A stretch of 64,000 nt of DNA from Eremophila alpestris peregrina (Eukaryota > Chordata > Aves > Passeriformes > Alaudidae), in NCBI GenBank assembly GCA_009792885.1, contig WMCF01000029.1, positions 4,296,000-4,359,999 of the forward strand, in the 5' to 3' direction. How positions within the stretch are numbered: position 1 is the first letter of the stretch; every line of letters starts with the position of its first letter. Made by a program: the position numbers and the translations under genes. Shown piece by piece: positions 38,701 to 51,257 of this stretch. The notes under the pieces are model-generated. The model was not told where the DNA came from and did no database searches. It was given only the letters and a program-made list of their open reading frames with translations.

Positions 38701-41700
38701 TTTCTATCCTTTCTGTCTTCTCCTTCATTCAAGTTCCAACTTTTTTCATACTGCTACAATATTTAAAGCAATGCAATATACAACACATTAATTTATTATA
38801 GTCACTTTTTCACAAGATTCAACCTAAAGAAGAAGAATTCTTTTTCACTAGCATGCCTTTAATGTCAGATTGTGTCATGCATTCAGGGCTTAAGGAAGGC
38901 ATTTAAAAGATTTTATAATTTTAGAGCAATGTTAGTAGGCAGCAAAGTCTGCTAATAATGTTAATGAATTCCCATCTCAGCAAGAAAGGAGCTAACTATT
39001 CTTTCATTTTAGATTATGACTATCCTGGGCTTCAGGCAACTACTTTGGTCATGGAAACAAATACTTATTTGCAAAAGCATTTCAAATAAGATTGCATTTA
39101 ACTGTGTATCTCTTTGGTTTCTTGATCAACTTAACTTTAGGAAAGAGAAAGAAAAGGGGCAGATTCCCTGGATTTAAATTAGTTTTATCACTTAATTTGA
39201 ATAAAAAAATTAAAAGCTATAGGCCATCATGGCAGACAAAAAATAGTGCAAACAATTGCTGTATCATGAATACAAATCTATTAAAGGACAGTCCGATACT
39301 GATTTGGCAACCTCCATCCTCTAGTCTTTTCCAAAAATCAGAATAATGTCTCCTGCTCCCCTACCAGGGCCAGACACAAAGTTTTGTATTGACTGCACTG
39401 ACTGAAGTGAAGGTCCCCACCAGCTGACCAGGTTATTACGTGACCAGATGTGGCAGCTCCAGCTGTGGGATGTGAGCAAGCACTGAGTCACTCACAGCTG
39501 AAGGTCCTCCCAGCTGTCTCACCAACATGATGGGCTGTCCATGGCAGCAAACAGGAAGGTTTGATTCAGTCTGTGGATCATCAGGTGGTCATATATGAAT
39601 TTAAAATGCTGGGTTTTAGATTCTTACATGGTTATCAATCTGAAGGAAATTGGAGATTTATATAATTTAAAATACATGATAACACAATAAAACTCACAGT
39701 TTGAAACTTACAGATCACCATTAAGGTAATTTAAGAATACCTTTGACATTCTGTAAACAGATTGTAGGTTTTTCTCAGCCTGGGCACCCTTCAAACTAAA
39801 TAGAAAACTAGTTAAAAGTCAGTGGAGTTCAGTAATATATTTCATCCTAAAGTAAACATTTGCAAGTAGCTTAGGTGGAACATCCCTTCAATGTATCTTT
39901 AAACACAAGAAACTGATCAGATTTGAAGAATTTATCTGGAATGTGAAGATCTGTGTTAAAGATTTTTTACTAAGGCAGAAATAATATGGTTTGATTCCAG
40001 TGCCTAACCAAAAACTGCAGGGTACTCTGAGCTGTGACCATTTCCCTCTGCTTCTCACCAACATTTGCACTGTGCCTTTAAGACACTCTTCTGAAAAACA
40101 ACTTAAAGTCTTGCTCATAAACCTTACTTTAAAACAAACAACAGTTTTACTGAGATTTTTGAAACATAAAAAATTAATCATCTAAATATCTAGGCAGAGA
40201 TCTGTTGTTACATGATTTTTTGAGCCACAGGAAGGGAAGGCTGATTTTAGCAGTCCCAGTGTTCTTATCAGCTGAAAAATGGGCATGTAAAGTTCAGTAT
40301 ATTCTCACAGCATTCATTTCACTGGACCAAAGCTGGCTGAACAAACCCCCCCTGTATTTACTGAAATACAAACAGATCATCACCATATGCATTTACTTTC
40401 ACTTTTCTAGTTCTTGGCCCAAAATAAACATTAGAGAATTCTCAACAAAAAACTACACAAACAAAAACTCACACCAAACAAAACTAACCAAGCAAAAAAA
40501 CCCTTACCTGACAGCTTTACAACTTTTTTTTGTCTCAAATTCATGCCCAAAGTGCTAAGATTAAGAAGTATCAGCTATAATATCATTTGAACTCACTTTT
40601 CATTAAAATAAGTAGCCATTTTTAAGGCATTTCTAGCTTCAAATACAAAAATTACTATCCTTTTATATGCCCCCCACGAAGTACATTGTAAAGATTAGAA
40701 TTGAGTATTGAATTAGGAAAAATGTCCAAAGAAATCAAGTAAGAACTAGAAAATGGGAGTGATGAAGCAGAAATTCAAAATTACATTAATAGAATTCCAC
40801 TCCTAAGAAAAAAATTTACGTTTTTCCTACACTTTACAACAGTCTTCCATCACCAAAATCCTGGATTTACAGATGATATTTGGCATTTATCAATATGAAA
40901 TTTTATGCAATCTAAGCACGTCAGCACTTCTTGGTAAATATCAGTCTTATTTTATGAGTTGCCTAGCAAATGCATGGATATGTCATAAATAAATAACATT
41001 TTTATTAATAAATTATTATGGCAATAAATAAGTAATGTTTCAAATTACCCACTAGCAAAGCACAGATACTGAGCAATTTGCTTATTTTAAATTCAGATTT
41101 CCTAATTCACTCCTTATTCCATGCTGCCACAACAGTATTATACAGTTTTTGTCTGCAATTTTCCAGAGTCTAAAGATTATGTTAACTTTAACTGTCTCTC
41201 CAATTGACTGGATTATGAATTTATGGAATGAAAATATTTATGTAATAATCAACAAGAAAACAACAACAAAGATCCCAAACGTAAAGATAAATTAAACTGA
41301 AATTGAAATTCTAAACAGTATGTACCAAAAGTCAGTGGCTGTTTACATCTCAGATACTATCTCCAAGTATTAGAAATTAAACATTTTTAATTAGAAGTAG
41401 GGGCATGTCATGTGAAACAATAACATGGAAAAAATATTAACATTTTGAATTATAAGATGAACACCGCTTTGTCCACTCAGGTATTTACTACATTTTCCTT
41501 GTGTGCCATTATTTTGACAGACTCATACTTTCAGTTCCCTGTTAACACTCTAGAAAGGAATAAAGCTCTGCAGAGCAGAGCAGAATCATTCCTGCAGCCA
41601 GCAGTGAAAACCAATCCACACTTCAATGGGTAATCCTCCTCTGGCTAAATACTGAGATGCAACTCATTGTAATATCAATGTTCTGGGACTGCACTGGGTG

Positions 41701-42634
41701 CTTTCATTTGGGAGACAGCATTTTCCTGGAATGAACGTGTCTGGAGGTGGAGAAACTGAACCTAACCTAACATGTAATGAAATAACAAAGAGCAAAGATG
41801 ACTGAATATTATCTAAATTGTGAAATCATTCTCTAGAAGGATTTGAGCCAAAGCCAAAGTGGATGGATTGAGGATTTTGTGCAGCTGCTGAGATCTGTAT
41901 GGTGGCCCAGAAGTGCTGAACTAGAAAGAGGTGCATTATCCTCTCTTTCATCCTCAGCCTCACACAAAGCTGCTATTGAGAAACACTGACTCTCCTCTGA
42001 GTCTCCCTGGCACAGGGAGAATGGTAGGGAATTTTGGAGCTGTGAACAATTCATCCTGAAACGTTTGGGGATTGGGAAAAAAATCATTTTATAAAATCAG
42101 TATATGCCATTAACAATCATCAAAGCTACTGTAGCCATAAATAATTTCCTCTGTGAGGGAAAGCAACCTCAAAGGAAATAATGCCTTAGGAGGCAAAACT
42201 GCAAAAATAGATGCTTAAGGGGAAAGCCTGTCCCATCAAAATGATCTGCTGGGCTGTGGGGATGAAGTGACCCAGGGGACAATCTCACAGAGTGTTTCTG
42301 GTGCAAATATGCAGCTTAGTGTCTTTAATGCAGTAGACTCTGCATATAGAACAATATGCAAATCACAGGCACAATCTCAGAATGTTGAGACCTTCATCCT
42401 TAACAATCCCAATGAAAAGCAGTGTCACAACCCAACAACAACAGGTATATCTCTGAGGGCAGAGAAAAGGGTGAAAGCCAAGCTCCAATGTTCACCACTG
42501 TTGGTGGAGCAGCTAAAAGCACATGTCCCCTGTCAAGTGCCAGGCTGGCTCATGCTGGAGCAGGGCAAAGAAATGGACACAGAGAGGATGAACAGGACTG
42601 TGGAGCTGCATTAGCAGATATTAAGCACAGAACA
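32728..42634. other. Unique non-coding sequence
   Basis: No gene is recognised. A very weak CR1-tail-like phrase (CAGAATATCATAGATTAAGCTG) occurs at about 33444-33466; it is too degraded to call. A 125-codon minus frame (35458-35835) has no domain. A perfect 10-bp inverted repeat, TCAGTTCTCA-tttgg-TGAGAACTGA, lies at 38284-38308. A CTCTGCAGAG palindrome lies near 41567. Confidence 0.5.
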
Positions 42635-42785
42635 GACCAAGAGAAATATTTCTTCACACAGCATACAACTGAACTGTGAAAAATTGCATCTGTGCCACAG
42701 GCACTGAAAAGGCTAAAATACAAATGTCTTGGAAAAGGTTTAGACAAACTCCTGAATGATAAATCTATCCCTGGATATTTGACAT
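42635..42785 (+). mobile_element. Decayed CR1-like LINE fragment, reverse transcriptase C-terminal region
   Basis: In the plus frame the stretch from 42641 translates as EKYFFTQHTTEL followed by a stop. After a frame disturbance, an ALKRLKYKCLGKGLDKLLNDKSI-like phrase can be read across 42700-42775. The order FFT..., then Val-Pro, then Lys/Leu-Asp, then DKSI is the pattern at the end of ORF2 in CR1/L3-type non-LTR retrotransposons (FFT-R-V--WN-LP followed by F----LD). The Trp-Asn-Ser-Leu-Pro part is mutated and at least one in-frame stop is present, so the copy is dead. No TSD or 3' repeat terminus is recognisable. The attribution rests on remembered family patterns, not an alignment, and it could be another old LINE clade. 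Confidence 0.45.
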
Positions 42786-42858
42786 GACAGTTCAGATATA
42801 ACTTTTGACTTAGAAGTCCTTAAACTATTGATTACCATAAACTGTAAGAATATAAAAT

Positions 42859-42879
42859 GACCCTTTTCTCAAAAGGGTC
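42859..42879. other. Perfect small hairpin
   Basis: GACCCTTTT at 42859-42867 and AAAAGGGTC at 42871-42879 are exact reverse complements with a three-base spacer, CTC. It lies about 75 bases downstream of the LINE fragment. No T-run or gene suggests a terminator, and significance is uncertain in vertebrate DNA. Confidence 0.6.
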
Positions 42880-44961
42880 TTCCAATACTTTTCTGTGAGA
42901 ATCTGCTGATGGATTAAGTAGAATTTTGTTGTGACCTAGTGATATTTTTCTCATTTTACCCATCTTCTTTGAGTATATGAGGAATATCATTGAGAGCCTT
43001 TGATTTGCCATCTGCCATAATCACTTTCTTTTAAGTTGAATTGACAACAATTTTTATAAAGCCACAAGGTTTATGCATGCTCAATTACAGTACAGAAACA
43101 GTAATTTTAAATTCTGAAAAATAAATAATTTTTGATGAAATACATACGAAACAATTCAACTCTTATTGAGTTGCTTAAAGGAGCACTATGCATAGACTTT
43201 TCCTGTTTCTATATTTTGATCTTTTTTTTCCTAAGAGTCAATATTTTTATTGTGACTTGCTTAATCCTGAAAAAAAAGTCTATTCATTGCAGATTCACAA
43301 TTTGATTTTTCAAGAAGCTTTTACAAAACGTTTTATTGATATGCCCTGATGAGACAATTCCCTTTAATAAAGGGTGGGGAGAGGAGGGGGGGAATGCAAG
43401 AAACCAAAGGTCAGCTTAATATGAATATAAACATCTTAAAGAACCAAAGAACACTAACACAAACAAAAATGGATTTTATAAAGTCAACTCTGGCTCACAG
43501 TGAAGCAGGTCTGCACACATTATTGCTTAACAACAAAACTACCTGTGCCAGGACACAAAAGAGTGTGAATGTGCCAGACATGGACCTAAGTGGATAATGC
43601 AGAGCTGCTTGAAAATCTGTAAATTTTCTAAGGGTGGGGACTCAGAAAAGATTAATTCAGGCTGAGGCTGCAGATTCCTGCTGAGGAGCTTTTCCAGGCC
43701 TGGATGCAGAGGTAACTTGAGTCTGACTGGCTCAGATCAACTTCATGAGCCAGGCAGGCTCTTTACAAAAATCAAAGAATTTTTTCAAATCTCAAAAAAT
43801 ATGTGAGAGTTTCCTATAAACATCATTACATGCGTTGAAGAATGAAAATCATATGTAGAAAAATTCCCTGATCTCATCCAGCAAAATATATTTGTCTGTT
43901 CTGGCCAAGATAGGGCCCTAGATTTTATCACATTCAAATTCACTACACAAATATTATATGCAAAATTCAGGTTAAAATTGAAACACATGGTGAACATTTT
44001 CACTCATCCAGTAATTTTTTAAACTTTCTAAATTTTTTGTTATGCTTGTCTTAAAGATATGAGTTCCTCCAGTTTGGACCTGGGATATTTCCCCAAGTTA
44101 AGAAAATAATTATTTCAATAATACTGTGTCCATACAAAGATTAAGAATTCAAATCTAATTTTTCAAGTCATGAAGCCAGGATAGTGGGGCTAGGTCCGAT
44201 ATAATCCTGGGAATGGTTAAATTGAATGAAATCCATAATCCTGAATTCCCAGTTCTGCACTGAACAGACATATCCATCATCCTGCTGACACTGGACAGAG
44301 CCAAAAGAGACCACACTAAGTTACCACACTCTTTACTACACTGACTTTATAACTAAATTATGCAAATCAAGAATTTAAATGAGAACTGCCATCTCACTTA
44401 GAATGGCATCAATTTGACCATACAGCTTAATAAATGAGAAATACTATGCCTGCCTTCCTTTCATACTAGCATTAAATGTCAACAAGAAATCAGTTCAATG
44501 CTAAGAATCACATTGGCATAAATCACATCAGGTGAAACCTCTATTAGTGTGTAAACGTTTTGTGTTTTCACTGATGAAATTGCAGGAAAACAGTATTGGG
44601 TTTAACCTGGCCACGGCTGCTGACACACAACAGAACCTGTGTTTCTGTGGGCTTTGCTCTCACAAGAAATCCACAGATATTTCCCTCACCACATTCCCCT
44701 TTAACTAACACCACAAGATCTGGCATTTGTAGAATTTGTAAGAAAATGTCTCTTCATGAAAACTGGACTGTTCAGTAAAATTTCCATTCCCCTCCACTAC
44801 TGAGCATGGGAAAAATATTTATTAGAGCATGACTGTGGGTGTACAACAGGTGCTGTGAGGATGTGTAAGCAAATGTGAAATGGTACTGCCTGATGGATTT
44901 TACCTCCCACAATACACCACTTTCCCTGTAATAGAGGGAAATGGTGACTGCAGATCTGACC
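42880..44961. other. Unique non-coding sequence with a G-rich run
   Basis: No gene is recognised. A G-rich segment at 43372-43392 (GGG, GGGG, then a seven-G run) could fold as a quadruplex. The remainder is plain AT-rich sequence. Confidence 0.5.
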
Positions 44962-45095
44962 CCAGAATATTCTGAGTGGGAGGGGCTCTGCAAGGATCAT
45001 TAAGTCCAGCTCTTAAGGGAATGGCCTTTACAGGGATTGAATCCATCATCATGATGCTGCTAGCACCATGCTCTAATCAACTGAGCTCACACTGA
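44962..45095 (-). mobile_element. tRNA-Ile-derived SINE with CR1-like tail (TguSINE1-type)
   Basis: On the minus strand the element begins with a tRNA-like head at about 45095-45021. An A-box-like GAGCTCAGTTGATTAGAGC is followed by ATGGTGCTAG and a B-box-like GGATTCAATCCC, ending in a GGCCAT-like acceptor region. This matches the layout and much of the sequence of tRNA-Ile(AAT), in which GTTAGAGC...GGTGCTAATAA...GGTTCGATCCC occurs. The anticodon triplet has changed (AAT position reads AGC), so this is not a working tRNA. The tail, about 45014-44962, is CR1-like: the plus strand reads CAGAATATTCTGAGTGGGAG and later AAGGATCATTAAGTCCAGCTC, the familiar end of avian CR1. A tRNA-Ile head fused to a CR1 tail is the architecture of TguSINE1, which is mobilised by CR1 machinery in songbirds. 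Numerous substitutions indicate an old insertion. No clear TSD is visible. Confidence 0.8.
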
Positions 45096-45580
45096 AACCT
45101 GAGGAATAAAACCTACCAAGGATGGAAAAACTATGCAATTTACTATTTCAATATATCAGAGCAGTGGTCAGAATTCAAGCTGATTTCAGGTTTGATGGGT
45201 TTTGGGTTTTTTTCTAAGTTCATTTCCGGCACATGCTGAAAATTAGCTGAAAGTAAAAAACAATAAAACTCCATTCTTCCATTAAGAGTTATTTCAAAGC
45301 AGATACTTCAAATACTCCAAGCTTCTTTCTTTTTAGCAACATTAAGGCATCTAACACAAAAATACAGGCCCATGATCTGCCAGAGAAATACTGATCAACT
45401 CATTATAGTCTCCTTTATCCACAGCTCATCTAAGGGAAGACAAAAGCTGAACTAGAATTCCATTTCTGACTGAGATGTGTTGCATAGCAATCTTTATTCA
45501 CCTCTACTCTCTGAGTTCCTGAATGAGCCATATCCCACTGCACAAACTGATCGTTAGCTGTGCCTGCAGTCCCTTCAATG

Positions 45581-45600
45581 TGCACGTCCCTGGACGTGCA
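45581..45600. other. CpG-containing inverted repeat
   Basis: TGCACGTCC at 45581-45589 and GGACGTGCA at 45592-45600 are perfect complements around a two-base centre. Each arm carries the CpG of an ACGT core, as found in bZIP/UPR and some bHLH sites. CpG is rare in this window, so two within a symmetric 20-mer stand out. Binding is inferred only. Confidence 0.55.
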
Positions 45601-45899
45601 GAGATGGGACTCAGAGCACAAAGCCCTACGTAATCTCATTAGGACAACGTTTCCAGCCAGCCCTTTGAGTGGGCTCCCCATTGTACACAGCTGTGCTTGA
45701 GGACAGGAAGCAAAATAAAAGCATATCCATTTTGCCAGAGAAAACGCTGCACTTCTACCACATAAACACAGTGGGGTTACTATGACATTATGAAAAAGAC
45801 TTAAAAATTGATTTACTACTGACTTTGTATTCTGAGCACTGGTAGATATTATGATATTAGAAACTGGAAGGGAAAGTTTAGTCCTTAAGCAGGTGATAA

Positions 45900-45923
45900 G
45901 GGGGAATGGGGCTGGGGGCAGGG
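45900..45923 (+). other. Canonical G-quadruplex motif
   Basis: Four G runs of lengths 5, 4, 5 and 3 are separated by the short loops AAT, CT and CA on the plus strand. This fits the G3+ N1-7 rule for intramolecular quadruplex formation and stands alone in AT-rich DNA. No promoter signature accompanies it. Confidence 0.8.
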
Positions 45924-48498
45924 CAGCCTTTTATTTCAAATGAACAGAAAGTATCAGAGGGAAATCTTCCTATGCTGCATTTACAGCCCCCATATAAAAC
46001 AATATTAATGGAAGATAACCCATCTGCAATTAACATGAAGACATTACATATATGATACAGCTTAACTGCCTTCTCAAAACCTTTAGCCTTGACATTTCAA
46101 GTGTAGGGAACTGACATGAAGTTAACACCCTAGGATCTTTTCCTTTTGGAGTGTAGGGGGTATTATTCTGCATTTTTTTGGCTTTTCCAATCTCCTACAG
46201 TCAGGCAAGCATTTCATGAATTACCAGTGTCTCACTACACCATGTGGCTATTTCCACAAAGATCCCCTTCTACTGATCAAACTCATTAAAGTGTTTGTTG
46301 AGTGCCTCAGTCTGCCAGATATATGACTGCTTCATGTGGGAGCCCAATACAAAGCAATTGCTAGGTAGCAATTAATTAGACATGTTAAACAGAAATTAAA
46401 TAAATCAGAAATGCACAGCACTGAGTAAGGATATTTGAATGGTACACTTTTCTCAGCCAATCTCTTTTGAGCCAGGGAGCTGAGCTCCTGGGACTTTTAG
46501 GGCACAAACATGGCACTAATCCCTCAAAGCATCATCTGCAGTGGTGACACAATCCAGATGCTCAAGCAGAAGCAGATCCAACATGCATGTGAATAATGCC
46601 ATGGGACTCATCCCTCTGCAGTACCAAATGCAGGCCTAATAGCTGAGCATCACTCTTCAGCTTTAAACACTCCTTGCCCTGGGGCTCTTCTCAGTGTTTC
46701 ATTTCTCAGGTATCAATAAACATTAGAGAAATAGCATGCTGAACAAGAACAGAACTCTGGTTTTGCATGCCAAAACAGTAGTTGAAAGCATAAATACATT
46801 TTGTTAAGAACATCTATTCCAAGGTTTCCTTACATGGTTTATAGATTACTATAGAATAAAAAAAAATGATGACATCAGTAGAAAAATGTAAAATTTGACC
46901 TTCAGCTAGACAATGATTGGCATTGACTGTAATTCCTCCTGAGATTTCACATAATCAACATGCTGATGCATGCAGGGAGAGTACATAATCAGTTGCTCTT
47001 GATCACAGACCATTTTGCCTGAGAAAAAATCCAGCACTGGCTTTCAAGAGTGTGAGGTCTGTGACAACTGCAACTGGAAACTAAAGTCACGTGAAAAATA
47101 GCAAAGAAAAGTTGGAAAATTATGCTATTTGAATTTGAACAAAATAATTCAATCACATGAGATTGAATTCAATCAGACTGAGAAGAGATTATTGACTTCA
47201 TCCAGTGGTTTGTGTGCAAATTTGCAAAACAGATTTATCATCTTTGACTTCTACCAACAAATCAAACAGATGCAGTCCCTTCCTGACCAACTCTTTGTTT
47301 TATTCAGCATTTCTTGGGGACCCCACAAATATGTCAGAGCTAAAGACAGACATCAGTTCCAGATGGTGACAGTCAGGCTGGGAAACAGTTCCTTCCCCAT
47401 CAAGCATTTTAAACGTATGTCTAGTAATAAATATAGCTACTTATTAATCCTTTTTGACTTTACATCCTTGTAATGATCTAGGCAGTTTTCTGCATTACTT
47501 CATGCAGTCTCTCCTCTGATGCACATCACCAACAAATGTTGTCTGTGTTACCAAAAGCAGGGTATTACTGAACTGTACAATTGCACATATAAATTCAGGG
47601 TTTGCACATCAGCAGTTAATAACTGACTCAGGTCATTTTTCAGTGTTCACTGTGCACTTGCAATACCTGCATAGGCAAAGGGATACAGAGAGTAGAATAA
47701 AACCTGGCCCTCATTAATAATATGGCAATCGCTATGGTTAAACTGACACTTTTAGGACAAAATAACAAGAAGTGTCACCAGGTTGAGACAATTTCCAATA
47801 CAAACAAGTAGGTATTGCACCTTTTATGGCAACTAACAAAGTTCCAGTGTTAATAGTTAAGGAAATACAGATTTTTAAAATAATTTTTTATATTTCATAA
47901 TATACATATTTAGTGCTGATCAGTTGCAATTAGAATTTTCCCTTCAACAGACAAGAGTTTCAGGAGGAAAAAGTAGTAACACCTCAGTTAAGGAGGAAAG
48001 CCTGTGATTCTTCCAGCTGTATAAACAAACTTCCCACTCTAAGTTTTACAAAGAGTACAGATGCTATGCCACACAGGCATAAGTTCAGCATCAGAATTAT
48101 GAAAGCTTTACATTTGTATACTAAATTTTGTGACTATGTTAAGTGTGGAACCCAGGTGAGTTCAAGATTCAATACAAATTGTTGACAAATTGAGAAAAAG
48201 CTGTATAAATAAAAATAACCTTCCTCAGTTAAAATATATTCTTTACAAAATGCTTGATAAGAAGAAAGGGGAAGAGGAAAATGCCTCCACCACCCTGCAA
48301 TGTGTTGGATTTGTAAAAGAGTTGATCATCAAAAGCTGTGAAGAGCAGCTGTTCACAGAGCAGTTAATCCAAAAAGAATGGCAATAGTCAGTTCAAATTC
48401 AAATAGGCTTTTTCTTCCTTTGGTCAGCAAACAGGGGCTGTCAATCAAAACTCCTTCACACTCAGTTTCAACCACCTTATTCACTGCTCTGATCATTT

Positions 48499-48540
48499 AT
48501 GTGTGTGTACATATACACATATATACATGGACATATGTGC
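48499..48540. repeat. Imperfect TG/CA/TA microsatellite
   Basis: Alternating purine-pyrimidine sequence (TGTGTGTGTACATATACACATATATACATGG and onward) forms a decayed dinucleotide repeat. It is likely to be length-polymorphic and can adopt unusual helix forms, but no function follows. Confidence 0.75.
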
Positions 48541-51232
48541 ATTTTAATAAGAACAGTGTCCCTATTTCCTCTCTAGTACAAAAGAAATAGAATTTGCCCC
48601 ATGCTAAATGGACTCCAAACAATCTTTCTCAAAGAATTAAAAAGTACAAAAGTCAACAGAAACTTCCACTTGAGTGACCCTGAGCTTATTCTTCGGTATA
48701 ACTTAAAATGATCAGTTTTCAAGCCCAGATGTATCACACCTTCAGATCCCCAAGTGGAACTCCAAAAAGAACAGATATAACTGTATGGAAAACAGCAAAA
48801 CAGTTTGAATAAGGATTTCAGTGCTGAACGTGTAAACAGAAGCAACCTAGAAATTGTGCACCTTTGCAGGAAAAACAACATTTTTTTGATTATACACATA
48901 CATATAGGGAAGGAGGGCATTTCAGCTGGCCCCTTTTAAAATTTATTCATTGTTGCACACGCATATTTTTAGTTCTATAAAAGGTCAGTCGTCTTCTGAT
49001 ACCACAACACTTTCTTGTTGAGTAAAGAAGAGTCCCATGAATATGCAGACACACACCCCTGTAACACTTCAGTCACTGTGCATTAATGTGTGTTCTCTGT
49101 ATATTTCAAAGTCAAACAAATAATACCTGTCATGAGCATGAATTTCTAATATCTTCTATATTTCATTTTAAATGAAATGTCAAAATGATGGAAAATATTT
49201 TCTAGAAAGTTGCAAAGGGCAGTGTCTAGTAAGAAGCTGCAATATGTAATTGTGCACTAGTGCAAAACATCATTAAAGGGACACTACCACAAATTGAATC
49301 AGATGTTTTAAATCATTATTTTACTTACCTTTGTCAATCCTTACATAAACATTTCTGAGAATAGAAATCTATTTGCAATCCTGATTTGTCATTCTTCAAT
49401 TAGAATAGCCAGCTAGATTTCCCTACAGCTGAGAAAATGGATGCCAGTATATTATTTTTTCTTTGTTATGCAGTATCATGTTGACATAATATTTACAAAA
49501 CCCACTGAGCTGGAAGCCAAGTTTGGATGGGTGGTGTTTGCAAAAGATTGATTTTTCTGGCTCTGTCACCTGGCATGCATAAAAATGTTTTTATACATTT
49601 ATTCACCAATATTTGTTCAGCTGATTAAGCACCAAGGAAGTCTTAATCAGTTGATGTGGATATTCCAGTCACTCACACTCAAAACCCAAGCTGCCTTTTC
49701 CAGCCACGCCAGGCCCAGCAGCTCTCCTCAGCCAGCTGACATCTTTCTCCTGTCCTTGGCAATGCCACCTGCCCCAGAGCACTCAGGTTGCATTTTCTGT
49801 AGTCACTCCACACCCATATGTTTCCTCTTTCAGCTCACACACTGTGCTCTGCCAGGGGATCCTTGTTAACCCACTGAGTTCATCCTTCACTAGATTAGCT
49901 GTGTCCATAAAAACGAGGAGTCATTAAGGCAAGTGACACGATTTTATCATCAGCCAAGGAACGCAGGAGAGTGGGGTTTGGTGGTTTTCCTGGGGGTAGG
50001 GGATTGGTTTTTTAATGTTGGCACAGTCTTAATTTCTTTCACCACTGTTATTTTAGACTTGTGATCTATCCAAACACAGTTCACAGAGATGAAAAGATAA
50101 ATCTTAGCAAAAAGAGAAAGCATTGATTTTCAGGCAGCAAATGAATCTCTAATGTCCATACTACCTTCACTGTGATCTCTAGCAGATAAATTATTAATGC
50201 AAGTGTATGAACATCATTTTGTTGTGATTAGATTTCACTTAAATTTTAATTTAAAAAAAGTCACAGGGGATTGAAGAAGCAGTCACATAAGATAAGCGAG
50301 TCAGTCAAAGTTTTATTTTTCATGTTTGTGTGCTGGGATTATCTAGAATCTTATCATTCATGCAGCAAATTACCAAGAACTACATTAAAAATGTGTATAG
50401 CCATTTTCATTTTTAAAATATTCAAGACTATAAATAATTAAATGGGTGAGACATCTGTTATTTATGAGCTGAAATGACAGTTTTAATTTAGTTCTTCGTT
50501 TAGCTGAGCCTGACGTATTAAGACCAAGTAAGAGAAAACAGGAAATATTTTTAAATGGCATCTCTCAGAGTTTAGAACTTCCAAGAGTGCAAATCACACA
50601 CTTGGTTTTTTTGTTTGTTCTGTTTTCCTCCCAGACCCATCAGAAAACACTCTTCATTTTTTAGCTAGCATTGCATGTCCATGAGGATTCTGATGACAAG
50701 ACAGAGCAACCACAGTGGCTTCACAAAATAAATCAGCCACGTTACTTCTCTGTAAACCTCCAGGAGACAAATTGTTTATTTAACACATGGATACCAGTCA
50801 GACTACAGCACTGTTATGAAGCAGATATTTCCCATACTTTTCCCCTTTATTTCAACCATACTAGTAGAATACGTATTGCTGTGAATCAAAACACTCCCTG
50901 TGAGAAAACAGAGGGCTTCAGAAAACTCTATGACAAGGTTTGCACAGAGCAGGTTGTGTAAGATAAAAATAAAAGGTGCCCATCTACCCCTTGCCAACTT
51001 TAGTTTTTATAAAATTATTGCTTTTTCCTCTTGCTCTCTTCTTTGCTTGTTTTTTATTTTATTTTTATTTTAATAAAAAGTTTACATACCATGAAATTAT
51101 TCTTTAGGAACAGACCTTTAATGATTCTCCAACAGTGGATGTTGAAAGTACTATCTCTGCTAACTTTGAAAGACAAGGGAATAGGCACAAATTATAGATT
51201 TATTATTCAAAGGATTTTTGCAGGCTTCAGTG
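48541..51232. other. Unique AT-rich non-coding sequence
   Basis: No gene is recognised. A 19-bp palindromic ATTTCATTT-t-AAATGAAAT lies at 49160-49178 and a perfect 12-bp palindrome, TGCACTAGTGCA, at 49253-49264. Frames are short and domain-free. Confidence 0.5.
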
Positions 51233-51257
51233 AACAAAACAAACAAACAAACAAAAA
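51233..51257 (+). repeat. AAAC microsatellite
   Basis: A run of AAAC tetranucleotides, about five units, ends in AAAAA. This is a simple sequence repeat, possibly derived from a retrotransposon tail, although no element is recognisable upstream. Confidence 0.85.

Larger units (their letters stand above)
45096..48498. other. Unique non-coding sequence with a palindrome and a G4 motif
   Basis: No gene is supported. Two notable motifs, at 45581-45600 and 45900-45923, are listed separately. A 60-residue plus frame at 48208-48387 has a somewhat protein-like charged composition but only a poor splice acceptor and no recognised domain. Confidence 0.5.

Noticed and set aside
45021..45095. A functional tRNA-Ile gene
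   Set aside because: The anticodon region and several stem positions are mutated, and it is fused to a CR1-like tail, so it is a SINE head.
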